Part shown: one piece after another, positions 1-8,585 of the stretch
How the letters are laid out: each line of letters starts with the position of its first letter
Numbering within the stretch: position 1 is the stretch's first letter
Assembly: GCF_019797765.1 (NCBI RefSeq)
Contig: NZ_CP081862.1
Span: forward strand, 1,922,001 to 1,986,000
DNA from: Cellulomonas sp. C5510
GTDB lineage: Bacteria > Actinomycetota > Actinomycetes > Actinomycetales > Cellulomonadaceae
Length of the DNA: 64,000 bases
Direction: 5' to 3'
Program-made: the position numbers and the translations under genes
Notes under the pieces: model-generated
Seen by the model: only the letters and a program-made list of their open reading frames with translations
Databases searched by the model: none
Told to the model about the DNA's origin: nothing

Positions 1-1
1 C

Positions 2-1087
2 CCGCCGCACGTCGCTGCGGTCACGCGGGCTCCCGCTCGTGCGACCGCCGTACCGGACGGCCCGCCGACCGCGACCCCGGGCCGGGCGGTCCAGGGCGGC
101 GCCGACGCGTCCGGTCGGCGGCTCGGCGCGCAGGCGCGGGCGCTGGAGCGCGGCGTGACGACGGAGTCGCTGCTGCTGGCCCGCGCCGCGCTGGACGCCG
201 CCGACGGTGTCGACCCGCTGCGGACCGCACCGCAGCCCCGTGCCGGTCTCGCGGAGCTCGACGCGGCGGTCGCCGCTCTCCGGGACGCCTCCGCCGCCCT
301 GGGCGGGGCCGTCCCCGTGGCCCGCCCGGTCCCCGTGCAGGCGTCCGCGGGCACGGCGTCGGACGCCTCCGTCGCGGACCCGGGGCCCGCCGCACCGGAT
401 GCAGCCGTGCGCGTCGCCGCGGCCGCCACCACGGGCGAGCGGGTCGCCGCCGCGGCGGACGTGCGCGCCGCCGCCGCCGACGTGTTCCGGCTGTCGCTGG
501 CGGTCGAGCGTGCCGCGCCGGTGCCGGGGGATGACGCGCCCGCGCAGCGGCTCGCCGCCCTCGAGTCCGCGGTCGCGGACGCCGGGCGGCTGGCGGAGCA
601 GCTCGCGCGGGCGGACCTCCCGGCGGGGAGGACGGGCGACGGCGGGACCCCAGCGGCTGCGTCCGGCCCGCTGCGCGCCGACGGCACCCTCGACCCCGCG
701 CTGCTGTGCCCGGTGCCCTTCGCCGAGGGCGCGCGCCTGCGCTGCGACGCCGCCGACGCGCTCGTCGCGCTGAACGCGGAGTTCCGCGCGGACCACGGCG
801 GCGACCTGCCGGTGGGGGACACCTACCGCTCCTACGCGGCGCAGGTGGACGTCCGGCAGGCCAAGGGTGCGCTCGCCGCCACCCCGGGCCGGTCGCACCA
901 CGGCTGGGGGGTGGCGGTCGACTTCCGCGGGTTCGGCGGCGTCGGCCGCTTCGACTCCCCGCTGTACCGGTGGATGGCCGAGCACGGTCCGGACCACGGG
1001 TGGGTGCACCCTCGGGAGATGGGCCCGGACGGCGCCGGGCCGCAGGAGCCGTGGCACTGGGAGTACGTCGGCAGCCGCAGGGCTGAG
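2..1087 (+). CDS. M15/VanY-family D-alanyl-D-alanine carboxypeptidase, 5' truncated by window edge
   Basis: The frame is open from the first bases, so the start lies upstream of the window. The first two thirds is low-complexity Ala/Pro/Val-rich sequence, probably an extracytoplasmic stalk. The C-terminal third is a VanY (peptidase M15) domain: SHHGWGVAVD supplies the first zinc His and the Asp, and EPWHWEY near 1050-1070 carries the last zinc His. The family trims D-Ala from peptidoglycan stem peptides outside the cytoplasm. The domain is complete by about 1078, but no in-frame stop follows until 2006-2008, deep inside the antisense YihY gene. A TGA in another frame lies at 1084-1086. I end the feature just after the domain; the true C-terminus is uncertain, either a long readthrough tail or a frameshift. 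Confidence 0.72.
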
Positions 1088-1147
1088 GGGCCCGCCGCGC
1101 AGGGGGGCGCGGGGTCGGCGGCGCGGGGCCGGGCCCCGCCGGCGGCC

Positions 1148-2209
1148 TCAGCGGGGCCGGCGACCCGCGCGCGACTCCCGCAGCTCGCGTCCCCGCCGGA
1201 CGTCCTCCTCGGCCTTGGCGCGACGCTTGTCGCTCGCCCGGGTGTCGCGCGGCGGGAGCTGGATCGTGCGCTCCGCCGCGATGCCGCCCTGCAGCTCGCG
1301 GCCCCGCTCCACCTCGGCGTCGAGCTCGGCGCCGAACAGCAGCGCGAGGTTCGTCAGCCACAGCCAGAGCAGCAGGATGATCACCCCCGCCAGCGAGCCG
1401 TAGGTGCTGTCGTACGAGGCGAACGTGGACACGTACAGCCCGAACCCCGCCGAGGCGAGGACCCAGACGACGACAGCGACCCCCGCACCGGGGCTGATCC
1501 ACCGGAACGTCGGCTGCTGCACGTTGGGAGTCGCGTAGTAGAGGATCGCGACCGCGAGCACCACGAGGACGAGGGCGACCGGCCACTTCGCGATGCTCCA
1601 GACGGCGACGGTGACGTCGCTGACTCCCAGCGCGTCGCCGACGGCCCGCGCGACGTCACCCGACACCACCAGAGCCAGGACGACGGCGACAGCGAGCAGC
1701 ACCAGCACCACGGTCACGAGCAGCAGCACCGGGCGCAGCTTCCAGATCGGCCGGCCCTCGTCGATCTCGTACACCCGGTTCATGCCGCGGCTGAAGGCCG
1801 TCACGTACCCGGACGCCGACCAGAGGGCGAGCACCAGCGACAGCACGAACGCGAGTCCGGCCCCGGGGCTCGCGGCGATCCCCGAGAGGATCGGGTCGAG
1901 TGCATCAGCGGCGCCCTCGGGCCCGGACTCGCGGACAGTGCGCAGCACGTCGTCCACCAGCTGCTCGCCGTCGCCGACCAGGCCCAGCACGGAGACGAGG
2001 GCCAGTAGGGCGGGTGCCAGCGCCAGCACGGCGTAGTAGGTGAGCGCGGCGGCGAGGTCGGTGCACTGGTCGTGCTGGAACTCCCGGACGGTGGTCCGCA
2101 GCACGTAGCGCCACGACCGCGGCGTGAGGTCGTCGGGGGAGTCGGGCTTGCGCGGGTCGTCCGGGTCGGGCGTGCCGGTCCGTTCGCTGCTGGCGTCGTC
2201 CTGCGACAC
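1148..2209 (-). CDS. YihY/BrkB-family inner membrane protein
   Basis: A 353-residue protein with a hydrophilic N-terminus rich in Asp and Pro, then the YihY (formerly ribonuclease BN) core of about six membrane segments and a basic C-terminal tail. The family signature near the first membrane helix is visible (Thr-Asp-Leu-Ala-Ala-Ala-Leu-Thr-Tyr-Tyr). The start is GTG at 2209, with AGGAGG a few bases upstream on the minus strand. The family is widespread and its biochemical role is unsettled; the older RNase BN assignment was withdrawn. It converges on the carboxypeptidase gene, whose open frame continues across it on the other strand. The start and family call are firm; no function can be given. 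Confidence 0.9.
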   Translation of the reverse strand: MSQDDASSERTGTPDPDDPRKPDSPDDLTPRSWRYVLRTTVREFQHDQCTDLAAALTYYAVLALAPALLALVSVLGLVGDGEQLVDDVLRTVRESGPEGAADALDPILSGIAASPGAGLAFVLSLVLALWSASGYVTAFSRGMNRVYEIDEGRPIWKLRPVLLLVTVVLVLLAVAVVLALVVSGDVARAVGDALGVSDVTVAVWSIAKWPVALVLVVLAVAILYYATPNVQQPTFRWISPGAGVAVVVWVLASAGFGLYVSTFASYDSTYGSLAGVIILLLWLWLTNLALLFGAELDAEVERGRELQGGIAAERTIQLPPRDTRASDKRRAKAEEDVRRGRELRESRAGRRPR

Positions 2210-2399
2210 AGGTCCTCCTGCGGGTGCGTGCGGCGCGCGACGGGTGCCGCGCGCCGGGCCTCGGTCGTGTGGGCACTCGTCCCGCGCCCGACGCCAGCGT
2301 CGCCCCGGCCCACGGCTCCCGCCACTGGTGCGGTCGCCCGCTGCGCGACGCGCGGCGGGCGGGACGGCAGGTCTCCTGGCGGGGCCGGGGCTGGTGCGG

Positions 2400-4226
2400 T
2401 CAGCCGGCCGGAGGCTCCGTGAGGTCCTGTGTGGGCGTACCGGCGGGTGCCTCGTCCTCGTCGGCCTCCGGGTCCGGGTCCGGCACGACGACCGGCCAGC
2501 GTTCCCGGTCGTGGACGGTCGCGCTCGCGTCGGTCCCGATCTCCACGAGCTGCCAGTCGAGGATCCGGCGCGAGTCGGGGTCCCAGCGCAGCAGCGTCAT
2601 CTCGGCCGTGCCCTTGAGGGGGCCGATGCGGGGCTCGTTCTCCTGCGCGCCGGCGGTCGACGACGAGATGTAGCGGATGCCCTCGCCGACCTGCTCCGGG
2701 TCCGTGCGGGTGTGCATGTGGCCGGACACCAGGGCGGGCACGCAGCCGTCGGCGAGCATCGCGGGCGCCGAGCGCGGGTTGTGGAACAGCACGAGGTCGA
2801 CCCCGGCGTCGTCGTCGCACGCGACCTGCGACAGGCGGGCGCCGACGTCGGCGTACGACTCGTCCTGGGTCTGCTCGACGATCAGCCGGGTCGCCTTCGG
2901 GTCGTGGTCGCCGAGGATCCGCAGGCCGCGGGCCTCGATCACGCCGCCGTCGAGCACGGTGGCGCCGGCGCGGGCGTACTGCGCGGTGGTCTCGGCCGAG
3001 TCGTGGTTGCCGGGAGCGGTGATGAGGTCGACGCCGTCGGGGATGGCCCGCGCGAAGGTGCTGACGCAGTACTGCTCGACGGAGGTGCCGTTCATCGTGG
3101 TGTCGCCGGCGTCGAGCACGATCTGCGCCCCGGACATCTCCGCCATCGACGTGATGAGCGGGGCCATGCCGACGTTGCAGTGCAGGTCCGACACGACGAG
3201 CAGCGTGATCGGCTCGGCGTCCGGGTCCTCCGACGGCGACGGCGCGGGGGATGCGGGCGACGCGGACGCAACGGGCGACCCGGACGGGCCGGGGGACCCG
3301 GACGGGCGCGCGCTCGGGCCGGCGCTCGGTGACGGCCGGGCCGCGGCGGCTGCCTCACGGTCCTCCCAGTCGGCCCACGCGGCGACGAGGGAGTCGTCGG
3401 CCTCCTGGTAGAACTCGTCGTTCTCGCGCAGCGCCCGCACGACCAGCCCGCCGTAGGTGTCGACGATGCCGCCGAGCCGGCCGGTGATGCGCGCGCCCTC
3501 GAGCGGGGTGCCGTCGAACACCGCGGACGCGGCCTGGGTGTCCTCCTCGGTCCGCGCGCGGTCCTCGTCGCTGGACGTCAGCAGGGCGCCGACCAGCACC
3601 ACGGCCGTGGCGCCGCCGACGAGCTGCCGCCGGTGCGGCGCGATCCGTGCGCCGAGCTCGTGCCGCCGGGCGGCGCCCAGCAGCGCCCGGCCCCCGAACC
3701 ACACCGCGAGCAGGACCGCGAGCGCGGCGAGGGCCCGCCGGCCGGCGTCCGCCGCCAGGGCACGAGCCGCGTCCTCGACGGTGGCCTGCGGACCGGTGAA
3801 GAACTGCAGGTACGCGTTGAGGTCGCCTGTGAGCGCCTGCAGCGTGTCGACGCCCTGCAGCGCGTCCACGTCGGCCGGGATCTCCTCGACGACCACCCGG
3901 GTGCCGAGCCCGAGCGGCAGCGGCGAGTCGATCCGCAGGGTGCCGAGCGGCCCGAGGTCGAACGTGATGGTCGAGTCCGTGGTGACCTCGTACCGGGCCT
4001 CGTGCGGGCCGAGGCTGAGGTCGGCGGTGGCTGTCGTCACGCCGAACCCCAGTGCGACCAGCACCGCGACCAGCGCGAGCAGGGCACGGGGCAGCCACCG
4101 GCGGGCGCGTCGGCTCGACGGGCCGCGGCGGTCCGGGCCGGCCGCACGGGGCGTGGCGGGTGCCGGTGGCAGCGGGCCCGGGGACCGGTCGGCGGGCCCG
4201 GGGGCGGGGATGCTCGGTTCTGACAT
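2400..4226 (-). CDS. membrane-anchored metallophosphoesterase
   Basis: 608 residues from ATG 4226. After a Pro-rich N-terminus come a membrane segment (about residues 40-60), an extracytoplasmic stretch and two more membrane segments (about 165-215). The rest is a Ser/Pro/Gly-rich linker and a calcineurin-like phosphoesterase domain. Its metal-binding motifs appear in order: SDLHCN (about 345), GDT, GNHD (about 405), HNPRS and GHMH (about 503). The substrate is unknown. The last 25 residues are acidic. Start choice: an upstream in-frame Met at 4283 has nothing to support it, while ATG 4226 lies 7 nt downstream of a TAGGCT -10 box (minus strand, 4234-4239), giving a leaderless transcript. The gene is divergent from the P450. 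Confidence 0.88.
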   Translation of the reverse strand: MSEPSIPAPGPADRSPGPLPPAPATPRAAGPDRRGPSSRRARRWLPRALLALVAVLVALGFGVTTATADLSLGPHEARYEVTTDSTITFDLGPLGTLRIDSPLPLGLGTRVVVEEIPADVDALQGVDTLQALTGDLNAYLQFFTGPQATVEDAARALAADAGRRALAALAVLLAVWFGGRALLGAARRHELGARIAPHRRQLVGGATAVVLVGALLTSSDEDRARTEEDTQAASAVFDGTPLEGARITGRLGGIVDTYGGLVVRALRENDEFYQEADDSLVAAWADWEDREAAAAARPSPSAGPSARPSGSPGPSGSPVASASPASPAPSPSEDPDAEPITLLVVSDLHCNVGMAPLITSMAEMSGAQIVLDAGDTTMNGTSVEQYCVSTFARAIPDGVDLITAPGNHDSAETTAQYARAGATVLDGGVIEARGLRILGDHDPKATRLIVEQTQDESYADVGARLSQVACDDDAGVDLVLFHNPRSAPAMLADGCVPALVSGHMHTRTDPEQVGEGIRYISSSTAGAQENEPRIGPLKGTAEMTLLRWDPDSRRILDWQLVEIGTDASATVHDRERWPVVVPDPDPEADEDEAPAGTPTQDLTEPPAG

Positions 4227-4372
4227 CGGCTTGAGCCTAGACGCGCAGGTCCGGGCCGTCGCGGCGGTCCCTCGTCGCGTCACTCCCGGTGCGGGGCCCG
4301 GTGGGCCGTGCTACGCCTGGACGGGCGCCCTCCCCGGTGGGTGCTCGCCACCACGACCGCGAGGAGCTCCCC

Positions 4373-5719
4373 GTGCCCGATGCCCGCGCCACCGCCCCGC
4401 CGACCGCACCCGGGACGGTCAGCCCGCGCACACCCGTCGACCTGGGCGTCGCCCGCAGCATCGCGGTCGCCGGGCGGGTGCTCGGGCCCCTGGTCGCGCA
4501 GGGTGCCATCGTGCGCCGGCCCCGCGTGACGGCCTGGGCGGAGCGCCGGCAGACGGACCGCACCGCGACCGCGGTGCTGCGTGGGCTGCGCGACGAGCAC
4601 GGCGGTGCGCCCGTCGTGCTGGATCTCGGCCCGAGGCGGATGGTCCTCCCGCTGCATGCCGACGACGTCGGCGCCCTGCTCGCGGGGTCCCCGGAGCCGT
4701 TCAGCCCCGCGTCGCGGGAGAAGCGCGCGGCGCTGCGGCACTTCGAGCCCGACGCCGTCCTCATCCAGCCGTCGGACCGGCGCCCGGAGCGCCGCCTGCT
4801 GAACGAGCAGGCCCTGGACACGTCCGAGCCCGTGCACCGTGACGCCGAGGCGCTGCTCGCCGCGGTCGACCGGGAGACGCAGGCGCTCACGGCGCGGGTC
4901 GGGACGACGGGGGTCCTGGACTGGCCGGCGTTCGCCCCCGCGTTCTGGCTGATCGTGCGGAGCGTCGTGCTGGGCGCGGGTGCACGGGACGACGAACGGG
5001 TGACCGACGTCATCTGGGCGCTGCGCCAGGACGCGAACTGGGCGTTCCTCAAGCCCCGCCGGTCCCGCCTGCGGCACGAGCTGGCCGAGCGGTTGCGCGC
5101 CTACGCGGACCGCGCCGAGCCCGGGAGCCTCATCGCGCGCGCGGCGCAGTCGTCCGCGGCTCCCGACCCGGCGGGCCAGGTGCCGCAGTGGCTCTTCGCC
5201 TTCGACGCCGCCGGCGCGGCCGTGCTGCGCGCGCTGGCCGTCGCGGCCTCGCGCCCCGTCGTGCGGGAGCGGCTCCGCTCGGAGGCGGCCTCGGGCGCCG
5301 CGATGCAGCCGTACGCCCGGGGAAGCGTCCTGGAGTCGGTGCGGCTGTGGCCGACGACGTTCGTCGTGCTGCGCGACGCCACGGCGCCCACCGTGTGGGG
5401 CTCCCGGGAGCTGTCCGCCGGGACGGGGTTCGCGGTGGTGAGCGCGTTCGTGCACCGCGACCCCGAGCGGCTGGGCTTCGCGCACGGGTTCGAGCCGGAG
5501 GCGTGGCTGGACGGCCGCGCGGACGCGGACTGGGGCCTGCTGCCGTTCAGCGGCGGCCCGGTGTCCTGCCCCGGGAGGAACGTCGTGCTGCTGGTGGCAG
5601 GACGGCTGCTCGCCGGCCTCGCGGAGCTGGACCTGGCGTTCCCGCGGGCGCGCTACCTGGCGCACGACCCGCTGCCGGCGACGTTCGACCACTACGGCGT
5701 GCGGCTGCTGGGCCGCTGA
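4373..5719 (+). CDS. cytochrome P450
   Basis: 448 residues from GTG 4373, preceded by GAGGAG with a 6-nt gap; a longer reading from 4289 lacks a ribosome site. P450 hallmarks are the K-helix Glu-x-x-Arg (ESVR, residues 321-324) and the heme-binding loop PFSGGPVSCPGRN with cysteine ligand Cys399. It is therefore a heme-thiolate monooxygenase or related oxidant enzyme; the substrate cannot be read from the sequence. The loop has Ser-Gly-Gly where most family members have Gly-x-Gly, and the I-helix Thr motif is degenerate (FDAAGAA), which occurs in P450s using peroxide or carrying out atypical chemistry. No ferredoxin or reductase gene lies nearby. Confidence 0.88.
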   Translation: MPDARATAPPTAPGTVSPRTPVDLGVARSIAVAGRVLGPLVAQGAIVRRPRVTAWAERRQTDRTATAVLRGLRDEHGGAPVVLDLGPRRMVLPLHADDVGALLAGSPEPFSPASREKRAALRHFEPDAVLIQPSDRRPERRLLNEQALDTSEPVHRDAEALLAAVDRETQALTARVGTTGVLDWPAFAPAFWLIVRSVVLGAGARDDERVTDVIWALRQDANWAFLKPRRSRLRHELAERLRAYADRAEPGSLIARAAQSSAAPDPAGQVPQWLFAFDAAGAAVLRALAVAASRPVVRERLRSEAASGAAMQPYARGSVLESVRLWPTTFVVLRDATAPTVWGSRELSAGTGFAVVSAFVHRDPERLGFAHGFEPEAWLDGRADADWGLLPFSGGPVSCPGRNVVLLVAGRLLAGLAELDLAFPRARYLAHDPLPATFDHYGVRLLGR

Positions 5720-5726
5720 CCTGGGC

Positions 5727-5753
5727 TTCCGGTCCGCCGGACCGCGGCCGGAA
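5727..5753 (+). terminator. probable terminator after the P450 gene
   Basis: TTCCGG at 5727-5732 pairs with CCGGAA at 5748-5753, with an alternative inner stem GGTCC/GGACC. It begins eight bases after the P450 stop and is followed by AT-rich bases (aataat), unusual in this genome. No U-tract is present, as is common for actinobacterial terminators. Confidence 0.45.
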
Positions 5754-5759
5754 TAATCC

Positions 5760-6096
5760 GTGGCGCCTCTGCGCTCTACCCTGCGAGACTCGGGCTCCCG
5801 GTCCGCGCGGTGGTGGCAGCATCCCACCGCGGGAGGGACCGGCCCGGACGCGGAGCACGCTTCCCTCACGAGGGTCGGACGGACGCGGGACGGGTGGCTC
5901 GTCACCGACGGTCCTCAACGAGGCCGGGACGGTTCAGGTCGCGCGGGAGAAGGACAAGCGGGCGCGACGGACGGTGGCGTACGGATGCTGCCACCTGGCG
6001 CCGGCGGCCCCGGAGCGGTGCACCCCCAGGGGTGTCGCCGCCCGGGGCCGCCGTGGTGCCGGGCCCACGGCGCCGGCCGGGGGCGGGCGGCGCGCG
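5760..6096. other. gene-free interval with a possible small RNA or leader
   Basis: About 340 bases between the P450 and the convergent kinase gene with no convincing protein. On the plus strand a TACCCT -10-like box (5777-5782) is followed within 20 bases by a long hairpin (5798-5842). In it CCGGTCC pairs with GGACCGG, CGCGGTGG pairs with CCACCGCG, and the loop is ten bases. A further stem (GTGGC/GCCAC near 5975-5993) and a terminator-like hairpin (CACCCC/GGGGTG, about 6020-6033) follow. This fits a short non-coding RNA of about 250 nt, but I match it to no known family. Confidence 0.3.
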
Positions 6097-6861
6097 TCAG
6101 ACGTACGGCGCGACGAGCCGCCGGAGCTGCGCGGCGTAGCCGCCGCCGAAGAGCACCGCGTGCATGCCCACCGGGTACACCTGGTGCAGCGCGACCCGGT
6201 GCTGCCAGCCGCGGCGCAGCGGGTGCACCTCCTGGTACGCCTCCAGCACCTCGTCGAGGTACGGGCAGCCGAACAGCGCCAGCATCGCGAGGTCGGTCTC
6301 CCGGTGGCCGCCGTGGGCCGCCGGGTCGATGAGGGTGGCGCCCGCAGGCGTCCACAGGACGTTGCCCGACCACAGGTCCCCGTGCAGCCGCGCGGGAGGC
6401 TCGTCGTCGTCGAGGTCCCCGCGCCGCAGCACCTCCGCCAGCCGCGCGAGCGCGTCGAGGTCCGCGGGCGCGAGCGCGCGCCGCTGCCGGGCGAGACCCG
6501 CCAGGGGTTCGATCCGGCAGTCCGCCAGGAACGCCCCCCACCTCTCGTGGTCGCCCGCCGGCATCGGCAGCGGCTGGTCGAGGGGACCGAAGAACCCGTC
6601 GCCGTCCCACGTCGGTGGCGGAGCGCCGAACCGGGGCGCGCCCGCGTCGTGCGTGACGGCGAGGCGCGCGCCGAGCTCCCGGGCCGCGCGGCGGCTGGGC
6701 GCGACCTCGGGCAGGCGCTCCAGGTCGAGGTGGTCGGCCCCCACACCGCGCACGGTGACGACGGGCGCCCCGCCGCGCACGGCCAGCCAGCGCAGCCCCG
6801 CGGCCTCGCACGCGAAGAACCCCGCCGGCGCCCCGGCGCGCTGCTTGCGGTACGTCTCCAT
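6097..6861 (-). CDS. fructosamine kinase family protein
   Basis: 254 residues, close to the bacterial family length. The kinase-like fold is recognised from the catalytic loop HGDLWSGNVLW (about residue 160) and the following metal-binding LIDPAAHGGHRETDLAM. Both are diagnostic of fructosamine/ketosamine kinases, which phosphorylate glycated amines so that the adduct can be released. The likely role is cytosolic repair of glycated proteins or use of ribulosamine-type compounds; which substrate is used cannot be told. It is divergent from the APH-like kinase with only about 35 bases between the two starts, so promoters must overlap. Confidence 0.9.
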   Translation of the reverse strand: METYRKQRAGAPAGFFACEAAGLRWLAVRGGAPVVTVRGVGADHLDLERLPEVAPSRRAARELGARLAVTHDAGAPRFGAPPPTWDGDGFFGPLDQPLPMPAGDHERWGAFLADCRIEPLAGLARQRRALAPADLDALARLAEVLRRGDLDDDEPPARLHGDLWSGNVLWTPAGATLIDPAAHGGHRETDLAMLALFGCPYLDEVLEAYQEVHPLRRGWQHRVALHQVYPVGMHAVLFGGGYAAQLRRLVAPYV

Positions 6862-6896
6862 GCGACCGGCCCTCGTCCACCTCTAGCGTGTCGCCC

Positions 6897-7934
6897 GTGT
6901 CCCGCGAGTCTGACCCGTCCGGCGCCGTCGCCGCATCCGCTGCGGGTGTGACGCGCCCGGTCGGCGACGGTCCGGCCGTGCTGGCGTTGCCGGCGGCGCT
7001 GGGCGGCGGGGCGGGCCGGAGTCCCGGTGGCGCCGAGTGGATCGCCCGGCTGCCGCAGCTGGTGGACCGCGCGGTCCGCCGGTGGGGTCTGACGCTCGGG
7101 GACCCGTTCCCGTCCGGCTCGGTCTCGTGGTGCGCGCCGGTGACGGGACCGGACGGGGCCGACCTGGTCCTCAAGGTGGCGTTCCCGCACGACGAGGCGC
7201 GTCACGAGGCGGCCGTGCTGCGCGCGTGGCAGGCGACGACCGGCCGGGCGGGCGCGGCGGCCGGTGGTGCGGCGGTCCGACTCGTCGCGCACCACGAGGC
7301 CGACTGGGCGCTGCTGCTGGAGCGCGTCCGACCCGGGACGCCGATGCGCACGGTGCGCACGCCCGTGGTCGCACGGCTCGCCGCGGGAGCGGACGTCCTG
7401 CGGGTGCTGCACGCGGCACCCGTGCCCGACGGGCTGCCCGCGCTACGCGACGTCGCCGCCAGGTCGGCCGGCCTCTCGGAGCAGCGGGCGGCCGACGCCG
7501 CCCGGGGCGGCGTCGGTGTCGACGTCGGCCTGCTGCGGGCCGGGGTGGAGGAGATGCGCCGCCCGGAGCCGCGGCGGGTGGTCCAGCTGCACGGCGACCT
7601 CAACCCCGGCAACCTGCTGCGCGGCCCGCACGGCTGGGTGGCGCTCGACCCGAAGGCGCTGCGCGGCGACCCCGCCTACGACGCAGCACCCCTCCTGGAG
7701 CAGGTGGGGGACCCGTGGCGTGCGGCGGACCCGCGGGCCGAGCTCGCCGAGCGGACGCGGCTGGTCGCCGACCGTGCCGGGCTCGACGCGGCCGCCGTCG
7801 CCGGGTGGGCGCTCGCCCGCGCCACCGACCGCCTGTGGTGGGACTGGGCGCACGGTGTCCCTGTCCGCCGCGTGCGCGGGATGCAGGACCAGGTGCGGGT
7901 CCGTGCCGCCGTGCGGGACCGGCTCACCGGGTGA
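6897..7934 (+). CDS. aminoglycoside 6-phosphotransferase-like kinase (APH(6)/hydroxyurea kinase family)
   Basis: A small-molecule kinase of about 345 residues with the APH catalytic loop QLHGDLNPGN (about residue 231) and the metal site ALDPKALRGDPAYD. The latter form is typical of the streptomycin 6-kinase/hydroxyurea phosphotransferase family (PF04655). Chromosomal members often have no proven resistance role, so resistance is inference only. Start choice: GTG 6897 lies 6 nt after a TAGCGT box (6885-6890), consistent with leaderless translation; GTG 6888 in the same frame is the alternative. No Shine-Dalgarno sequence is present. Confidence 0.82.
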   Translation: MSRESDPSGAVAASAAGVTRPVGDGPAVLALPAALGGGAGRSPGGAEWIARLPQLVDRAVRRWGLTLGDPFPSGSVSWCAPVTGPDGADLVLKVAFPHDEARHEAAVLRAWQATTGRAGAAAGGAAVRLVAHHEADWALLLERVRPGTPMRTVRTPVVARLAAGADVLRVLHAAPVPDGLPALRDVAARSAGLSEQRAADAARGGVGVDVGLLRAGVEEMRRPEPRRVVQLHGDLNPGNLLRGPHGWVALDPKALRGDPAYDAAPLLEQVGDPWRAADPRAELAERTRLVADRAGLDAAAVAGWALARATDRLWWDWAHGVPVRRVRGMQDQVRVRAAVRDRLTG

Positions 7935-7955
7935 GCACGGGACGGGCCGGCGGTG

Positions 7956-8462
7956 TCAGGCGCCGACGGCGCCGCGCAGGTGCTCGAACACCAGCGACGT
8001 CTCGGTGGACGCGACGTCCGGCCGGTCGCTGAGCCGCTCGACCACGAACCGCCGCAGCTCGTCGGTGTCCCGCACCGCGACGTGGAGGAGGAAGTCGTCG
8101 GCGCCGGCGAGGAAGTACACGTCGAGCACCTCCGGACGCGCCGCGACCGACCGGGCGAACGGCTCGAGCGCCGCTCGCGACCCGGCCGCCATCCGCACCG
8201 CCACCATGGCGCGCAGCCCGCGCCCCAGCGCCTCGGGGGCCACGTCGGCGTGGAAGCCGCGGATCACCCCGGCCTGCCGCAGGGCCCGCACCCGGGCCAG
8301 GCACGTGGAGGGCGCGATCCCGGCCGCCGCGGCGAGCGCGTTGTTCGGCATCCGCCCGTCCTGCTGCAGCAGGCGGATCAGCCGCCGGTCCACGGCGTCG
8401 AGGCGAAGATCGTTCGGCCGTGTGACCGACGTCGCACCCGGGGTTGCAGGATGTTCGGCCAT
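7956..8462 (-). CDS. Lrp/AsnC-family transcriptional regulator, probable regulator of ald
   Basis: 168 residues from ATG 8462. An N-terminal winged helix-turn-helix (about residues 20-70; [17 protein letters not shown] then the recognition helix [16 protein letters not shown]) is followed by a RAM/AsnC ligand-binding domain (about 80-155). It is divergent from alanine dehydrogenase with a 123-bp gap, the arrangement of aldR-ald in mycobacteria. It is therefore likely an amino-acid-responsive regulator of ald and of itself; that link is inferred from position. The upstream in-frame Met at 8486 is less likely because a TACGCT box lies directly before ATG 8462 on the minus strand. Confidence 0.88.
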   Translation of the reverse strand: MAEHPATPGATSVTRPNDLRLDAVDRRLIRLLQQDGRMPNNALAAAAGIAPSTCLARVRALRQAGVIRGFHADVAPEALGRGLRAMVAVRMAAGSRAALEPFARSVAARPEVLDVYFLAGADDFLLHVAVRDTDELRRFVVERLSDRPDVASTETSLVFEHLRGAVGA

Positions 8463-8471
8463 GGGGGCAGC

Positions 8472-8509
8472 GTAACGAACCGACACACGCTGTTACCCAG
8501 CCGATACAC
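8472..8509. promoter_or_regulatory. candidate Lrp/AldR operator between regulator and ald
   Basis: The divergent gap contains an inverted repeat, GTAAC (8472-8476) with GTTAC (8492-8496). A direct repeat CCGAYACAC occurs at 8480-8488 and again at 8501-8509, spaced 21 bp or two helical turns. Lrp-type octamers bind such phased sites. Assignment to this regulator is inference. Confidence 0.4.
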
Positions 8510-8585
8510 CACGAAGTTCAGTCTGGTGCCCGCGCAGGTCCTCCCCGGCCCTGCGGCAGCCGCACGAGCCCCCGGAGGCGTCGTC

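Noticed and set aside
1148..2008. Plus-strand open frame across the YihY gene as a separate protein
   Set aside because: Its translation is Gln/Arg/His-rich with no family likeness, typical of the antisense of a high-GC gene; the membrane protein on the other strand is convincing.
5760..6332. Plus-strand frame of 190 codons in the gap after the P450
   Set aside because: Arg/Gly/Ala-rich, runs into the antisense of the kinase gene, no ribosome site and no recognisable motif.
6897..7934. Acquired streptomycin resistance gene
   Set aside because: Codon use and context are chromosomal, no mobile element is near, and APH(6)-like kinases are common intrinsic genes in actinobacteria.
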